This document shows, in pieces, positions 23,306-31,937 of a DNA stretch of 64,000 nt. The notes under the pieces are model-generated. The model ran no database searches and had not been told where the DNA came from. It saw only the letters and a list, made by a program, of their open reading frames with translations. The stretch spans positions 5,580,001-5,644,000 of the forward strand of contig JAWPMV010000001.1 of NCBI GenBank assembly GCA_033391075.1, in the 5' to 3' direction. Numbering within the stretch: the stretch's first letter is position 1; each line of letters starts with the position of its first letter. The position numbers and the translations under genes were made by a program. This stretch comes from Bacteroidia bacterium (lineage in GTDB: Bacteria; Bacteroidota; Bacteroidia; J057).

Positions 23306-24730
23306 CTATTCTTCTACTTTTTCTATCCGTTTTGCCAGATTATCCGGCAAGGCATCAGCCATACTTGCTTTATGTTCTTCAATCCGTTTCATGATTTTAT
23401 CAACCTCTTCCGGATAGTCTTCAAAGCGATTGTATTTCTCCGAAATATCTGTTTCCACATCATATAATTCCGGCTGCTCCAATAGAATTTCCTTTCCATA
23501 ATGAACTGGAGCCCTTTGTTGCATATGCAATTTCCAATTTCCTATTCGGGCCGCATGAAATTTCCCAAAAGCCCAGTAGAAAAATTCCTTTCGTGGACTT
23601 GCTCCTTCTCCTTTCAAAACGGGGGAAAGATCGTATCCATCCATCTTGCGATCTTCCGGAGCCTTAACGCCTGCCAGGCTAGCAAAAGTTTTAATTACAT
23701 CCAGGGTGGATCCCATTTCATCAACCAATCCCGGCTTTACCATACCCGGTCCCCAGAAAATCGTGGGCACCCGCTGACCTCCTTCGAAAGTTGTTCCTTT
23801 TCCTGCCCGTAAGGGTCCTGCTGAGCCTCCATGTGTCTGGAAAGCCAACCAGGGCCCATTATCCGAACTGAACATCACAATGGTATTTTCTTCCAGCTTT
23901 AATTCTTTGATCGTATTCAGTATTTGCCCTACCGTCCAGTCCAGTTCCTGCAAAACATCTCCATATAAGCCTCTTTTGCTGGTATTGAGAAAGTCTTTGC
24001 CTGCAAAGAGGGGAATATGGGGTTGATTATGGGCCAAATAGAGGAAAAAGGGCTTGTCCTTATTGGCTCTGATGAATTCGAGGGATTTTTCTGTGCAGCG
24101 ACGGGTATAGGTATTCTGATCAGCCGGCCGTTCGATGATCTCCTCATCTTGCATGAGAGGTACATTGTAGGCAGAAATATCCGCCAGAAAACGAGGATCT
24201 TTATGCGCTTCCTGATAATAGTTGTGAGAGCCTTTGACAAAATCCATGTCATTAGAATAGGGAATGCCGAAATAGGAATCGAATCCCTGAGTGGTGGGCA
24301 GATATTGAGGAAGGTGGCCCAGGTGCCATTTACCGATATGGGCAGTTGCATAGTCCTTTTGTTTCAAGACCTCAGCTATCGTAACCTCATCAGCCGGCAA
24401 ACCTCCGTCAGAATCCGGGAAAAGAACCGCTCTTGCAGGAGAGGTCATACCATTGCGAATCGGATACCTGCCTGTCATCAAAGCAGCCCGACTCGGTGTA
24501 CAAACCGGATCGGCCACATAGAATTGGGTCCATTTTTGCCCCTCCATAGCCATTTGATCCAGATTAGGAGTTTTGATCAGGGGATTGCCGAAACAACTCA
24601 AATCTCCATAGCCCAGGTCATCCGCATAGATGATGATGAAATTGGGATCGCGGGCTTCAGATGGTTTCTGAGCCTCACAAGCATTGAGGAATAGCAGGCA
24701 AATACCTGCAAGGAAATAGTAGTAGTTCAT
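23306..24730 (-). CDS. Arylsulfatase A-like sulfatase, lipoprotein
   Basis: A 474-residue type I sulfatase with a lipoprotein signal (lipobox FLNAC, Cys18). The metal site IIIYADDLGYGDLSCFG is followed by the formylglycine motif C-T-P-S-R (Cys77) in DPVCTPSRAALMTGRYPIRNG. Further active-site elements are 'GKWHLGH', 'FFLYLAHNQPHIP' and 'MFSSDNGPW'. The arylsulfatase A-like layout differs from the iduronate type at 3666-5141, so the two probably act on different linkages. It starts 39 bases after the DUF1080 gene on the same strand, indicating an operon. Cell-surface glycan desulfation is the likely role. Confidence 0.9.
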   Translation of the reverse strand: MNYYYFLAGICLLFLNACEAQKPSEARDPNFIIIYADDLGYGDLSCFGNPLIKTPNLDQMAMEGQKWTQFYVADPVCTPSRAALMTGRYPIRNGMTSPARAVLFPDSDGGLPADEVTIAEVLKQKDYATAHIGKWHLGHLPQYLPTTQGFDSYFGIPYSNDMDFVKGSHNYYQEAHKDPRFLADISAYNVPLMQDEEIIERPADQNTYTRRCTEKSLEFIRANKDKPFFLYLAHNQPHIPLFAGKDFLNTSKRGLYGDVLQELDWTVGQILNTIKELKLEENTIVMFSSDNGPWLAFQTHGGSAGPLRAGKGTTFEGGQRVPTIFWGPGMVKPGLVDEMGSTLDVIKTFASLAGVKAPEDRKMDGYDLSPVLKGEGASPRKEFFYWAFGKFHAARIGNWKLHMQQRAPVHYGKEILLEQPELYDVETDISEKYNRFEDYPEEVDKIMKRIEEHKASMADALPDNLAKRIEKVEE

Positions 24731-24769
24731 ATTTCTATAGCTTAGGCTGAAAGAGCCTGATGAAAATGC

Positions 24770-25465
24770 TTAAATACTGTCTCCCAAATCTTTGATTCGG
24801 ATATTTCTAAAGCTCAGTACATCCCCATGCCCCAGAAAACCAATATGTCCTTTGCTTCTTTGAAGGCCGGGATGGTCCTTGCCATCCATGGTTCCCTCTT
24901 TACTGGCTTCTAGAAAATCTCCATCCACAATGGCCGTTCCGTTCAGGATGACCTTTACTTTGGAACCTTCAACAATCACTTCCTGCTCATTCCATTCCCC
25001 TACCGGCTTTTGAAATCCTCTTTTGGCAGGAATAACCCCATAGACAGAACCATGGTATTGATACGGTTCAAGTTCTGCATACTTTTCAGCTGTATTATCC
25101 AAAATCTGCAATTCCTTCCCCACATAAGCCGCATCGCCTTCCAGAGGTGCATGAATACCGAGTCCGTTATTCGCTCCTGGAGTCAGTTGAAATTCAAATT
25201 GAAGGACAAAATTGCTGTACTCTTTTTCGGTATAGAGATTACCTCCACTTCCTCCGCCTGCCGGATCAATGACTATCATCCCATTTTCAACTGTATAGGA
25301 ATCTTTATTACCGACCCAACCGTCCAGGTTTTCGCCATTAAAAAGGGAAACAAATTCCGGCTCGGCAACTTCAGGCTCTTCTGTAGCCTGCGTTGTTTGA
25401 CTTTCCCCACAGGCAAAAAGGGCCAAAATGAATAGAAATGGATATAGGGATCTTAGGTAGTTCAT
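24770..25465 (-). CDS. DUF1080 (3-keto-disaccharide hydrolase-type) lipoprotein
   Basis: A 231-residue lipoprotein; the start is set at MNYLRSLYPF because the lipobox (LFACG) needs it, with CTACT just upstream of the ATG. The mature part is a DUF1080 beta-jelly roll: 'FVSLFNGENLDGWVGNKDSYTVENGMIVI', 'YTEKEYSNFVLQFEFQLTPGANNGLGIHAP', 'IGFLGHGDVLSFRNIRIKDLG'. Recent work assigns 3-keto-glycoside hydrolase activity to members of this family, which often act with Gfo/Idh/MocA oxidoreductases; one is encoded at 26638-27930. It is first in an operon with the sulfatase. The exact reaction is inferred. Confidence 0.88.
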   Translation of the reverse strand: MNYLRSLYPFLFILALFACGESQTTQATEEPEVAEPEFVSLFNGENLDGWVGNKDSYTVENGMIVIDPAGGGSGGNLYTEKEYSNFVLQFEFQLTPGANNGLGIHAPLEGDAAYVGKELQILDNTAEKYAELEPYQYHGSVYGVIPAKRGFQKPVGEWNEQEVIVEGSKVKVILNGTAIVDGDFLEASKEGTMDGKDHPGLQRSKGHIGFLGHGDVLSFRNIRIKDLGDSI

Positions 25466-25568
25466 AGTAGATTCTTTAGATACAAACCTAATATTATTCA
25501 AATTCCTGCTAAGAAGCGATAGGCCAGGCAGAAGAATTCTGTATATTTCTCCTAAAGCTCATTTTGCA

Positions 25569-26465
25569 ATGAAAAAACTTATCCTTTTCCCCATACTCCT
25601 GTCTTTTTCTCTCTGCTTTTCCCAACAAAAAAGTGAGAGCGGTATCAAACACTCCTTTGTGATAAGTGGCCCTAAAACTATGGAGATTGATGAGGAAGGG
25701 AAAGTAGTATGGGAATACCGGGATAACTCCCGCGATATTTCAAAATTGGCCAATGGGAATTACCTCATCACCTATGCATCCAAGGTGGTAGAAGTAACTC
25801 CCGACAAAAAAGAAATCTGGAGCTATGTAAGTGTAACCAATCCTGAGTTGATGAGTGCTCAACGATTGCCCAATGGACGTACCCTGATTACAGAGCAAGG
25901 CGAGCAACCGCGACTGGTAGAAGCAGATGAAAGGGGCTTTCTTAAAGATTTTCTTCCCATTTATCCCGAGTCCTACAATATCCATATGCAAACGAGGATG
26001 AGCAGAAAACTCCCCAATGGTCGCTACCTTGTCCCACACCGAATCAGTCCTTTCGTTAAGGAATACAACAAAAATGGAAAGACCCTTCGGACCTTTCGGG
26101 TAGATATTCCTGAGTTGGGAGGAAAGAATGCCAAAAACGGAACTTTTGCAGCTATCCGGATGAAAGATGGCTCAACACTCGTTACCCTCGCCTCTGGAAA
26201 TCGCATGGTTCGTTTTGACAAAAGGGGAAAAGTTGCCTGGCAACTGACCAATGAAGAAATGGATGGGCAGTTGAATGATGTTTGTGGATTGCAAGTCCTC
26301 AAGAATGGGAATTACCTGGTTTCCTGTTATGGAAATCAGGCGGAAGATGGACTAAAGATGATGGAGATTACTCCGGATAAAGAGGTGATTTGGACCTATC
26401 AAAATCCGGATGTGAAGTATGTTCACAATTTTCAGGTTTTGAGTACCAATGGAGTGAGGGAGTGA
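25569..26465 (+). CDS. Secreted beta-propeller protein (arylsulfotransferase/PQQ-like fold)
   Basis: A 298-residue protein with a signal peptide (MKKLILFPILLSFSLCFSQ). The mature part is built of about six propeller blades with repeated 'NG..L.t....v.e.d..g...W.y' units ('KLANGNYLITYASKVVEVTPDKKEIWSY', 'RLPNGRTLITEQGEQPRLVEAD', 'VLKNGNYLVSCYGNQ...KMMEITPDKEVIWTY'). It is divergent from the DUF1080/sulfatase operon with a 103-bp gap. The last residues (VHNFQVLSTNGVRE) stop abruptly at the edge of an intergenic repeat, and homologous folds normally run a little further, so the C terminus may be replaced. No catalytic residues were identified. Confidence 0.7.
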   Translation: MKKLILFPILLSFSLCFSQQKSESGIKHSFVISGPKTMEIDEEGKVVWEYRDNSRDISKLANGNYLITYASKVVEVTPDKKEIWSYVSVTNPELMSAQRLPNGRTLITEQGEQPRLVEADERGFLKDFLPIYPESYNIHMQTRMSRKLPNGRYLVPHRISPFVKEYNKNGKTLRTFRVDIPELGGKNAKNGTFAAIRMKDGSTLVTLASGNRMVRFDKRGKVAWQLTNEEMDGQLNDVCGLQVLKNGNYLVSCYGNQAEDGLKMMEITPDKEVIWTYQNPDVKYVHNFQVLSTNGVRE

Positions 26466-26519
26466 GGAATTTCCGTAGTGGCGAGATGACACGCTATGTT
26501 TGGCATTATTTACTACTAG

Positions 26520-26625
26520 CTAGAAATCCCGGCTCTTGGTTTAAGGCCGGGATGACAAATTCATTTCATATGAAGTCTATACAATTCAATCATCCCGGAA
26601 TCTGGCAGATATCCGGAATCTCTGT
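26520..26625. repeat. REP-like palindromic intergenic repeat
   Basis: ATCCCGGC (26526-26533) and GCCGGGAT (26546-26553) form a hairpin, and CCGGAATCTG / CAGATATCCGG (26595-26616) form a second imperfect one. 'ATCCCGG...CCGGGATGAC' repeats of this kind are common between genes in several bacterial groups. It lies directly after the propeller gene and before the convergent Gfo/Idh gene. Confidence 0.6.
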
Positions 26626-26637
26626 CAATTACCACAA

Positions 26638-27930
26638 TCAAAAGCTCCGATAAGGAGCCGTCAGCAATTGATTCGCCTCCGCCTCGGCAAACTTTGAACT
26701 CGCATTATCCCAATGCAAAGTTTCCCCCGGAAAACGATTTGCCGCCACTCCCAAGAGAATAGCTTCCGACAAACGAGCTGCATAAGAAAAGGGTGCACTA
26801 ACCTCATCTTTCCCTAAACAGGCATCCACAAACTGATGATAGTGATTAGCCTCATCCAGCTCAGGGAATTCGAGCTCTTCAAATTTACCGTCAATAAGTA
26901 GTTTCGGATAATCGATATGCGGAAGTAGCAAACGACCTTTCTCTCCTACAAACATAGCGCCCTGTCCCGGAAGTTTTTCCTTTTTGGGCATCTTCAAATC
27001 CTCATGCTTTTTCGGAGCCTTTTTCCCATCATACCAAATCCAGGTAAGACTATCAGTGGTATAAGGAGTTCCGGGAAATTCGTAGCTAACTTTGTTTCTT
27101 TCCGGATGGCCAAAACCTGTCGGCTTTCGACATTCACAACGCACGGTCTTAGGGACATCCAGGGCAAGAGCCGTATAAGGTGTATCAAAAATATGGACTC
27201 CCATATCTCCCAGAGTTCCACATCCATAATCCAATAACTTTCTCCAATTGCCCGGATGGTATATCTCCGCTTTATAAGACCTTTCCGGAGAAGTCCCTAA
27301 CCATAAGTTCCAATCTAAATCGGCAGGAATCGGATCGCTCCCTTTAGGTGCTTTTCCATTATAGCCCCAATTTTTATTGGACCAGGCATGAACCGTATGT
27401 ACTTTACCAATTATTCCTGATTGAATGAGTTTTGCTGTCCCCCGATATTGTTTCCAGGAATGAATCTGTATACCCATTTGAGTAATGAGTTGATTTTCCT
27501 CCGCCATTTTCCGCATGGCCCGTGCCTCCGAGACATGGTGTGTAAGGGGCTTCTGACAATAGACCGGTTTCCCCATTTCCATAGCCAACAAAGAAGCAGG
27601 TGCATGGGTATGATCCGGCGTGGAAACAATAACCGCATCTATCTCCTTCCCTACTTGATCAAAGAGTTTCCGATAATCTGCAAATAGCTTTGCCTTTGTA
27701 TGTAGCTGCTTCGCTTTGTTCAGATTCCCAGCATCTACGTCGCAGAGAGCAACAACGTCTACTAATTCATGTTCGGATATCGATTTGAGGTCATAGCCTC
27801 CCATTCCCCCAACTCCAATATGAGTCGTCCTGAGTCGGGTATTTTTAGCGGATGCCCAAACAGAAGCGGGCAAAAATAAAGTTCCTGCCCCGAAGGCAGT
27901 GCTTTGCTTAAGGAATGATCTTCTTTTCAT
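26638..27930 (-). CDS. Gfo/Idh/MocA oxidoreductase with Tat signal
   Basis: A 430-residue protein with a twin-arginine signal (MKRRSFLKQSTAFGAG, cleavage near VWASA), so it is exported folded with its cofactor. The Rossmann site is 'HIGVGGMGGYDLKSI', and 'YCQKPLTHHVSEARAM' provides the conserved Lys/Pro of the family (the usual E-K-P is Q-K-P here). The C-terminal half has 'GCGTLGDMGVHIFDTPYTAL'. Such secreted members oxidise or epimerise sugars, often with tightly bound NAD, and recent work links them to 3-keto-sugar formation used by DUF1080 enzymes. It is downstream of the SGNH gene with a 66-base gap, likely one operon. Confidence 0.9.
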   Translation of the reverse strand: MKRRSFLKQSTAFGAGTLFLPASVWASAKNTRLRTTHIGVGGMGGYDLKSISEHELVDVVALCDVDAGNLNKAKQLHTKAKLFADYRKLFDQVGKEIDAVIVSTPDHTHAPASLLAMEMGKPVYCQKPLTHHVSEARAMRKMAEENQLITQMGIQIHSWKQYRGTAKLIQSGIIGKVHTVHAWSNKNWGYNGKAPKGSDPIPADLDWNLWLGTSPERSYKAEIYHPGNWRKLLDYGCGTLGDMGVHIFDTPYTALALDVPKTVRCECRKPTGFGHPERNKVSYEFPGTPYTTDSLTWIWYDGKKAPKKHEDLKMPKKEKLPGQGAMFVGEKGRLLLPHIDYPKLLIDGKFEELEFPELDEANHYHQFVDACLGKDEVSAPFSYAARLSEAILLGVAANRFPGETLHWDNASSKFAEAEANQLLTAPYRSF

Positions 27931-27996
27931 AAGGAAGGATTAGTAGTAGTATAGAATTTAATAAGAAGGAAGCAGAATTAGAGAGTAAGAAGAAAT

Positions 27997-28755
27997 TTAT
28001 TTATCAGCATACTCTTTCAAAATTTCTTCAGCAACTTTTTGACAAAAGAGGGCATTTTCGGAAGATTGAATATTGAGATAAACCTTTTCTCCATGGCTAT
28101 CTGTAGCGATCAGCCTAAACGGTAATCCTACAGGTGATTCGCCGCTAAACATTCCATAAAAAACGCAGGCCGTCAGATAGGTTCCCAAAGGCGATGGATG
28201 GCTTTGGTCATCATCATATAAGGGAAATCCGGGCCTAAGCTGACGGGCTCGTTCCCAGGCTGGGCCTACCGGAACGATTTTCGCCCCAATTTTTTCTGCC
28301 AGGGCCATATACTGCTCACTGATCTCTGCCTGCATATAAGGATTCCATTCTCTGGCCCAGGTCATGTATAGATACATGTCTGCCTCCTTTGATTTTACAA
28401 GCTCCGCAAAGAGACTCCCAAAATAGAACATACTATCCACACGATTCAGGGCACTCATGCTATGATTTTGAAAAACCACTCCGCTGAAGTTTCCAGTCTC
28501 AATTTTTTCCCGGCTTTTTAAGTCTCTTTCTCCCCGCCAATGATGTCCCCAATGAGTACCTCCACTTGTTGATTGCCGGGCTTCCAGTGGAAAGGCTTTT
28601 TCCTTAGCCATTGCTTCAACAGTCTGAGGCAAATTCCAAAAGTAGGTATAGCTGTTCCCGACAAAAAGAATCTTTTTTGCTTCCGTTTCTTGTGCAAAAG
28701 ATATAGGTAGTTGTATAAATAAAAGGATCAGGATCAACAGGCAATCTTTCTTCAT
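27997..28755 (-). CDS. Secreted SGNH/GDSL-like hydrolase
   Basis: A 252-residue protein. The ATG at 28755 (MKKDCLLILI) is chosen over an upstream in-frame TTG because it gives a standard signal peptide ending LPISFAQ and has CTACT directly before it. The catalytic-site pattern is ILFVGNSYTYFWNLP (block I, Ser in GNSYT) and DDQSHPSPLGTYL (Asp/His pair), as in SGNH hydrolases. Blocks II and III are 'STSGGTHWGHH' and 'FQNHSM'. The family removes acyl groups from carbohydrates, so deacetylation of a glycan fits the neighbouring sugar oxidoreductase, sulfatase and DUF1080 genes. It heads a likely operon with the Gfo/Idh gene. Confidence 0.82.
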   Translation of the reverse strand: MKKDCLLILILLFIQLPISFAQETEAKKILFVGNSYTYFWNLPQTVEAMAKEKAFPLEARQSTSGGTHWGHHWRGERDLKSREKIETGNFSGVVFQNHSMSALNRVDSMFYFGSLFAELVKSKEADMYLYMTWAREWNPYMQAEISEQYMALAEKIGAKIVPVGPAWERARQLRPGFPLYDDDQSHPSPLGTYLTACVFYGMFSGESPVGLPFRLIATDSHGEKVYLNIQSSENALFCQKVAEEILKEYADK

Positions 28756-28912
28756 AGTAGTTTTCAATTTATCTCAATCTATTTACAAGGAATCTGGCAG
28801 AAAGCAAAAAGGCCTTTTTGATTAAAGGATAAATTCTTAGGGCTCTTTCCTATTCTTCCCAAAAATTAGTTAACCTAATTAACTATTATCATTAGCCAAC
28901 ATTAAGAAACCT

Positions 28913-29337
28913 ATGGAACAGATACTACTCACGATTACTATATGCCTGCTGTTACGTCCTCTTTCGGCTCAGAAAGTTACTTTTAGTGGGGCGAAGGCCC
29001 TTGAGGTCAAGTAAAAAAACCACCCGTGGAACCCTCGACGAAGGAAAAACTCGATATGGAGTTTGGGAAGGTCGTGTACAGGGAGAAAAGATCTCCATCT
29101 CTTCAATGTCATCGGAATCATTGTTCGACAATGCGATTGTGTGGAAGATGGAGTAAGAGGAAAGGGATTTCGATCTGTTTCCAGAGAAGTCATGGTTTAT
29201 ACTGATCCAGAAACCCATGAGGTCATAGATATGCAGGAGCACCCTTTCACAGGGCAAAAAGTCGAAGTGGTTCAGGTGGTTAAAGATCCTGTAAATATGC
29301 GTGCCTATGCCTATGAAAAGAATGCGGAGGGAAAATG
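28913..29337 (+). pseudogene. Decayed DUF1838 family gene
   Basis: Starting at 28913, MEQILLTITICLLLRPLSA is a plausible signal peptide, but the frame stops at 29012. The next frame continues with 'TLDEGKTRYGVWEGRVQGE', then at an A run near 29085 the first frame resumes with KDLHLFNVIGIIVRQC, 'SVSREVMVYTDPETHEVID', 'HPFTGQKVEVVQVVKDPVNM' and stops at 29337. These motifs fit DUF1838 proteins in order. Two frameshifts and the lack of the C-terminal part indicate a dead gene. Sequencing errors could produce the two shifts but not the early end. The family assignment is from memory of its motifs. Confidence 0.65.
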
Positions 29338-29382
29338 AGCGGGGAAAGGCAGAAGAGAAACTGTTTTTGTTTTTGAGAAGCA

Positions 29383-29434
29383 ATGTAAAATATTTTTTAC
29401 ATAATGAACAAAATACTTTACCTTGCGTAAAGTA
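29383..29434. promoter_or_regulatory. Two perfect dyads upstream of the membrane protein/XRE pair
   Basis: ATGTAAAA-TATT-TTTTACAT (29383-29402) and TACTTTAC-CTTGC-GTAAAGTA (29414-29434) are both perfect 8-bp inverted repeats, 12 bases apart, ending 33 bases before the start at 29468. They share GTAAA half-sites. They are likely binding sites of the XRE-type regulator encoded two genes on, giving autoregulation. Confidence 0.6.
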
Positions 29435-29467
29435 AAGCATACATCCATTATCCATACCTTTAGCGCA

Positions 29468-29920
29468 ATGAATACCAGTTATCAGGAAAACCGCACCATA
29501 TCCTATTTGATTAGTATCCTATTGGTTACGGCCTATTATCTATGCTTTTTGTGGGAAGAGTTTCAGAAAGGTACGTTTGAAACGGACACCATCCCCAGTG
29601 AATGGGGCTGGACGGTTTTAAAACTGGTGGGAGCTCAGATTGTCCTGAGTATTTTAGCGAGCATAGGGGTTAGTATCATGTATGCCGTTCTGAATCGTGA
29701 AATGGAAAAGGAAGTTTCGGATGAAAGGGACAAATTATTTGAATTGAAAACCAATCAGCTCAGTTTCACGATCTTCGGCCTGGGTTTTCTTTCCGCTATG
29801 TTATGTCTGGCTTTGGGAACTTCTCCTCTTTTGGTATTAAATCTTATTGTACTTTCGATGTTTGTGGGAAGTATGCTCGGTTATATTGCCAAACTTTACT
29901 TCTACAGAAGAGGGTATTGA
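29468..29920 (+). CDS. Four-helix membrane protein paired with an XRE regulator
   Basis: A 150-residue protein; the start at MNTSYQENRT lies after the two operator-like dyads. Four hydrophobic segments are visible (about residues 10-30, 50-75, 100-120 and 122-142) with a charged stretch (NREMEKEVSDERDKLFELKTN) between the second and third. The 'DERD' linker and four helices are typical of small DUF2178-like membrane proteins that are co-encoded with a HTH regulator; function is unknown. The regulator gene follows with one base between stop and start. Confidence 0.7.
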   Translation: MNTSYQENRTISYLISILLVTAYYLCFLWEEFQKGTFETDTIPSEWGWTVLKLVGAQIVLSILASIGVSIMYAVLNREMEKEVSDERDKLFELKTNQLSFTIFGLGFLSAMLCLALGTSPLLVLNLIVLSMFVGSMLGYIAKLYFYRRGY

Positions 29921-29921
29921 T

Positions 29922-30137
29922 ATGGCGAAGAGCAAGATCAAAAATAACATACGACTCATGCGCTTTATGCAGGAGGAAATGACGCAGCAGGAGTTGGCGG
30001 ATAAAGTCGGCGTAAGTCGTCAGACCATCTATGCCATGGAAAAGGGCAAGTATTCGCCCTCTTTGGAATTGGCTTTTAAGATTGCAAAAGTTTTCGGCCT
30101 TCCACTGGAAGAAGTTTTCTCCTACGAAGGCGAATAG
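29922..30137 (+). CDS. XRE-family HTH regulator, short
   Basis: A 71-residue protein that is little more than one Cro/C1-type helix-turn-helix: 'NNIRLMRFMQEEMTQQELADKVGVSRQTIYAMEKGKYSPSLELAFKIAKVFGLPLEEVFSYEGE'. Its start ATG follows the membrane protein's stop by one base, so both are co-translated. This pair (membrane protein plus short XRE regulator) recurs in many bacteria. It probably binds the dyads at 29383-29434. Confidence 0.9.
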   Translation: MAKSKIKNNIRLMRFMQEEMTQQELADKVGVSRQTIYAMEKGKYSPSLELAFKIAKVFGLPLEEVFSYEGE

Positions 30138-30218
30138 TAATACCAACATTATGACCTGATATTTCCCGACTCAAATCCGGGCCGGGATAGCTATTCCTAA
30201 CTCAAATACAAAATTCTC

Positions 30219-30887
30219 ATGAGCAAGAAACCTTCATCCGGGTGGCTTGGACCCATCCTCCTATTGCTTTTAGGTTCCCTAAATATCCTTTCCGGAGCCT
30301 TCCAACTGGACAATATTTTTCAGGGGCCAGATCTTCCCATAGCAGAAACAGAATCCCCTCATTATCATTTGACTCCCTTTCCCATTGTGATCCACATCAT
30401 CGCGGGAATACTCTTCAACCTGCTTGCCCCTTTTCAATTTGCACCCTCGATTCTCAAAAAATGGCCCCAATATCATAGGTGGATGGGTAGAGTCTTAGTA
30501 ATAAGTGCACTGGGAGTAGGATTTAGTGGGATTTGGATGAATGAGAACTTCCCCGTTTTTGGCGGCTTCCTGAAGTATTCCGGCGTTCATCTTTCTGCCA
30601 TTGGACTGATTCTATCACTGGCTTTGTCGATCAGATTTATCCTGCGTAGAAATGTCCGAAAGCATAGAATCTGGATGATGCGAGCCATTGCTCTAGGCTT
30701 AGGGCCAGCAACTCAGCGGCTGATTATCCTGCCTGTTTTTTTTGCCTATGGTTTGCCGAGCGAACTCGCGATTGGCTTATTGGTTTGGGGAGGCTATATC
30801 ATCAATCTGGGCTTTGTAGAATGGGTTCTTTTCAAGGAAAAGAACAAGCAAGCTTCCAGACTTCATGCCTCACTGTCCAAGCCCTGA
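30219..30887 (+). CDS. DUF2306 family membrane protein
   Basis: A 222-residue integral membrane protein with about six helices. The family signature is 'HIIAGILFNLLAPFQFAPSILKKWPQYHRWMGRVLVISALG', including the HRWxGR motif between helices, and 'NVRKHRIWMMRAIALGLGPATQRLI' later. Histidines in and near the helices are reminiscent of a cytochrome-like or redox membrane domain, but the family has no proven role. It starts 81 bases after the XRE gene, perhaps in the same transcript, and converges with the metalloprotease gene with only a 5-base gap. Confidence 0.8.
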   Translation: MSKKPSSGWLGPILLLLLGSLNILSGAFQLDNIFQGPDLPIAETESPHYHLTPFPIVIHIIAGILFNLLAPFQFAPSILKKWPQYHRWMGRVLVISALGVGFSGIWMNENFPVFGGFLKYSGVHLSAIGLILSLALSIRFILRRNVRKHRIWMMRAIALGLGPATQRLIILPVFFAYGLPSELAIGLLVWGGYIINLGFVEWVLFKEKNKQASRLHASLSKP

Positions 30888-30892
30888 AATCC

Positions 30893-31804
30893 TTAGGGAG
30901 AGCCAGGATTGTAGCCGCTTGATTTCAGAAAAGAAGCATAATCATCAATATTCAGGATTCGACTGATTACATCGGGCTCTCCTTTATATTTTTTATAATA
31001 GGCCTCGACGATTTTATAGCCCATCCAATAGCCCAGATCTTTCATCCGTCCTTTTTCCTGTGTGTACAGCCAGTTATGGTAGTTGTTGGCATTCATGTCA
31101 GAACGAAACTCCTGCCATAATTCGGCTTCTTTGGGATTGGCAAAATCATGGATATGTTGATTCATATTCTTGTCCATGACCATCTCGGTGATAAAGTCTG
31201 CACTTCCCTCTCGAATAGAGGCTGCTAAGAGCGTTTTATCATCAATTCTTTTTTGTTGGTAATGGACCATTTCATGGATCACGACGGCAGGTAATGCAGC
31301 AAAGTTGACCGTATTTGTATTATCGATGACTTGGGATTTCGCGGGAAACATCTCGACGCTAATGGCAAGTTTCCCATTCATAAATGCACCTGCCGAAGAA
31401 AAAGTCCCAACAGCAAAATAGACATCAGCAAATTGGGCGGCGGGATAGATTTCTTTCAAGCCCCGATATCCTTTTCTGATTTCCCCTACAATCTCTTCGG
31501 ATCGAAAATCGAGTTTCTTTAAGCCCTCAAAGTAATCCGGATAGGTATTGACGAGACGAGTCAATACCTTTCCACGCTTACCTACGATAAAAGGAATATA
31601 GACCTGCTGAAGATCAGCAGAAGCGGGACTGAGGTATATTTGCTTGAGGGTTTTACGAGATAAACCAGGATAATCCTGCTCATAAGCTTTCCAGAAATTA
31701 TCCATATCGGAAAAGATGAGTTTAGCATCTTTCCAGGAATCCTTTTCTCCCTGAGCAAAGACAAAAGCAGGTAGTAGTAGTAAAATGACGATCCAGTATT
31801 TCAT
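30893..31804 (-). CDS. Secreted putative Zn-metalloprotease (DUF2268-like)
   Basis: A 303-residue protein with signal peptide MKYWIVILLLLPAFVFAQ. The putative zinc site is AVVIHEMVHYQQKR (HExxH near residue 179) followed about 20 residues later by 'SIREGSADFITE', a glutamate-containing third-ligand motif as in DUF2268 and GldB-related predicted proteases. 'AQFADVYFAVGTFSSAGAF' upstream is also typical. It probably acts in the periplasm or on the surface; the substrate is unknown. It is transcribed alone. Confidence 0.75.
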   Translation of the reverse strand: MKYWIVILLLLPAFVFAQGEKDSWKDAKLIFSDMDNFWKAYEQDYPGLSRKTLKQIYLSPASADLQQVYIPFIVGKRGKVLTRLVNTYPDYFEGLKKLDFRSEEIVGEIRKGYRGLKEIYPAAQFADVYFAVGTFSSAGAFMNGKLAISVEMFPAKSQVIDNTNTVNFAALPAVVIHEMVHYQQKRIDDKTLLAASIREGSADFITEMVMDKNMNQHIHDFANPKEAELWQEFRSDMNANNYHNWLYTQEKGRMKDLGYWMGYKIVEAYYKKYKGEPDVISRILNIDDYASFLKSSGYNPGSP

Positions 31805-31937
31805 GTTTTTCGTAAAGACTGATTGCCCTTCCTTATAGTTGTCCGGATGCTAAAAATTATGCTAATAATAAGCAGTAATCAAGGGGTCAGGTTTTCCTCC
31901 CGTACATCCCGGCTAGCTCTTTATCCTTTCCTGTCTC

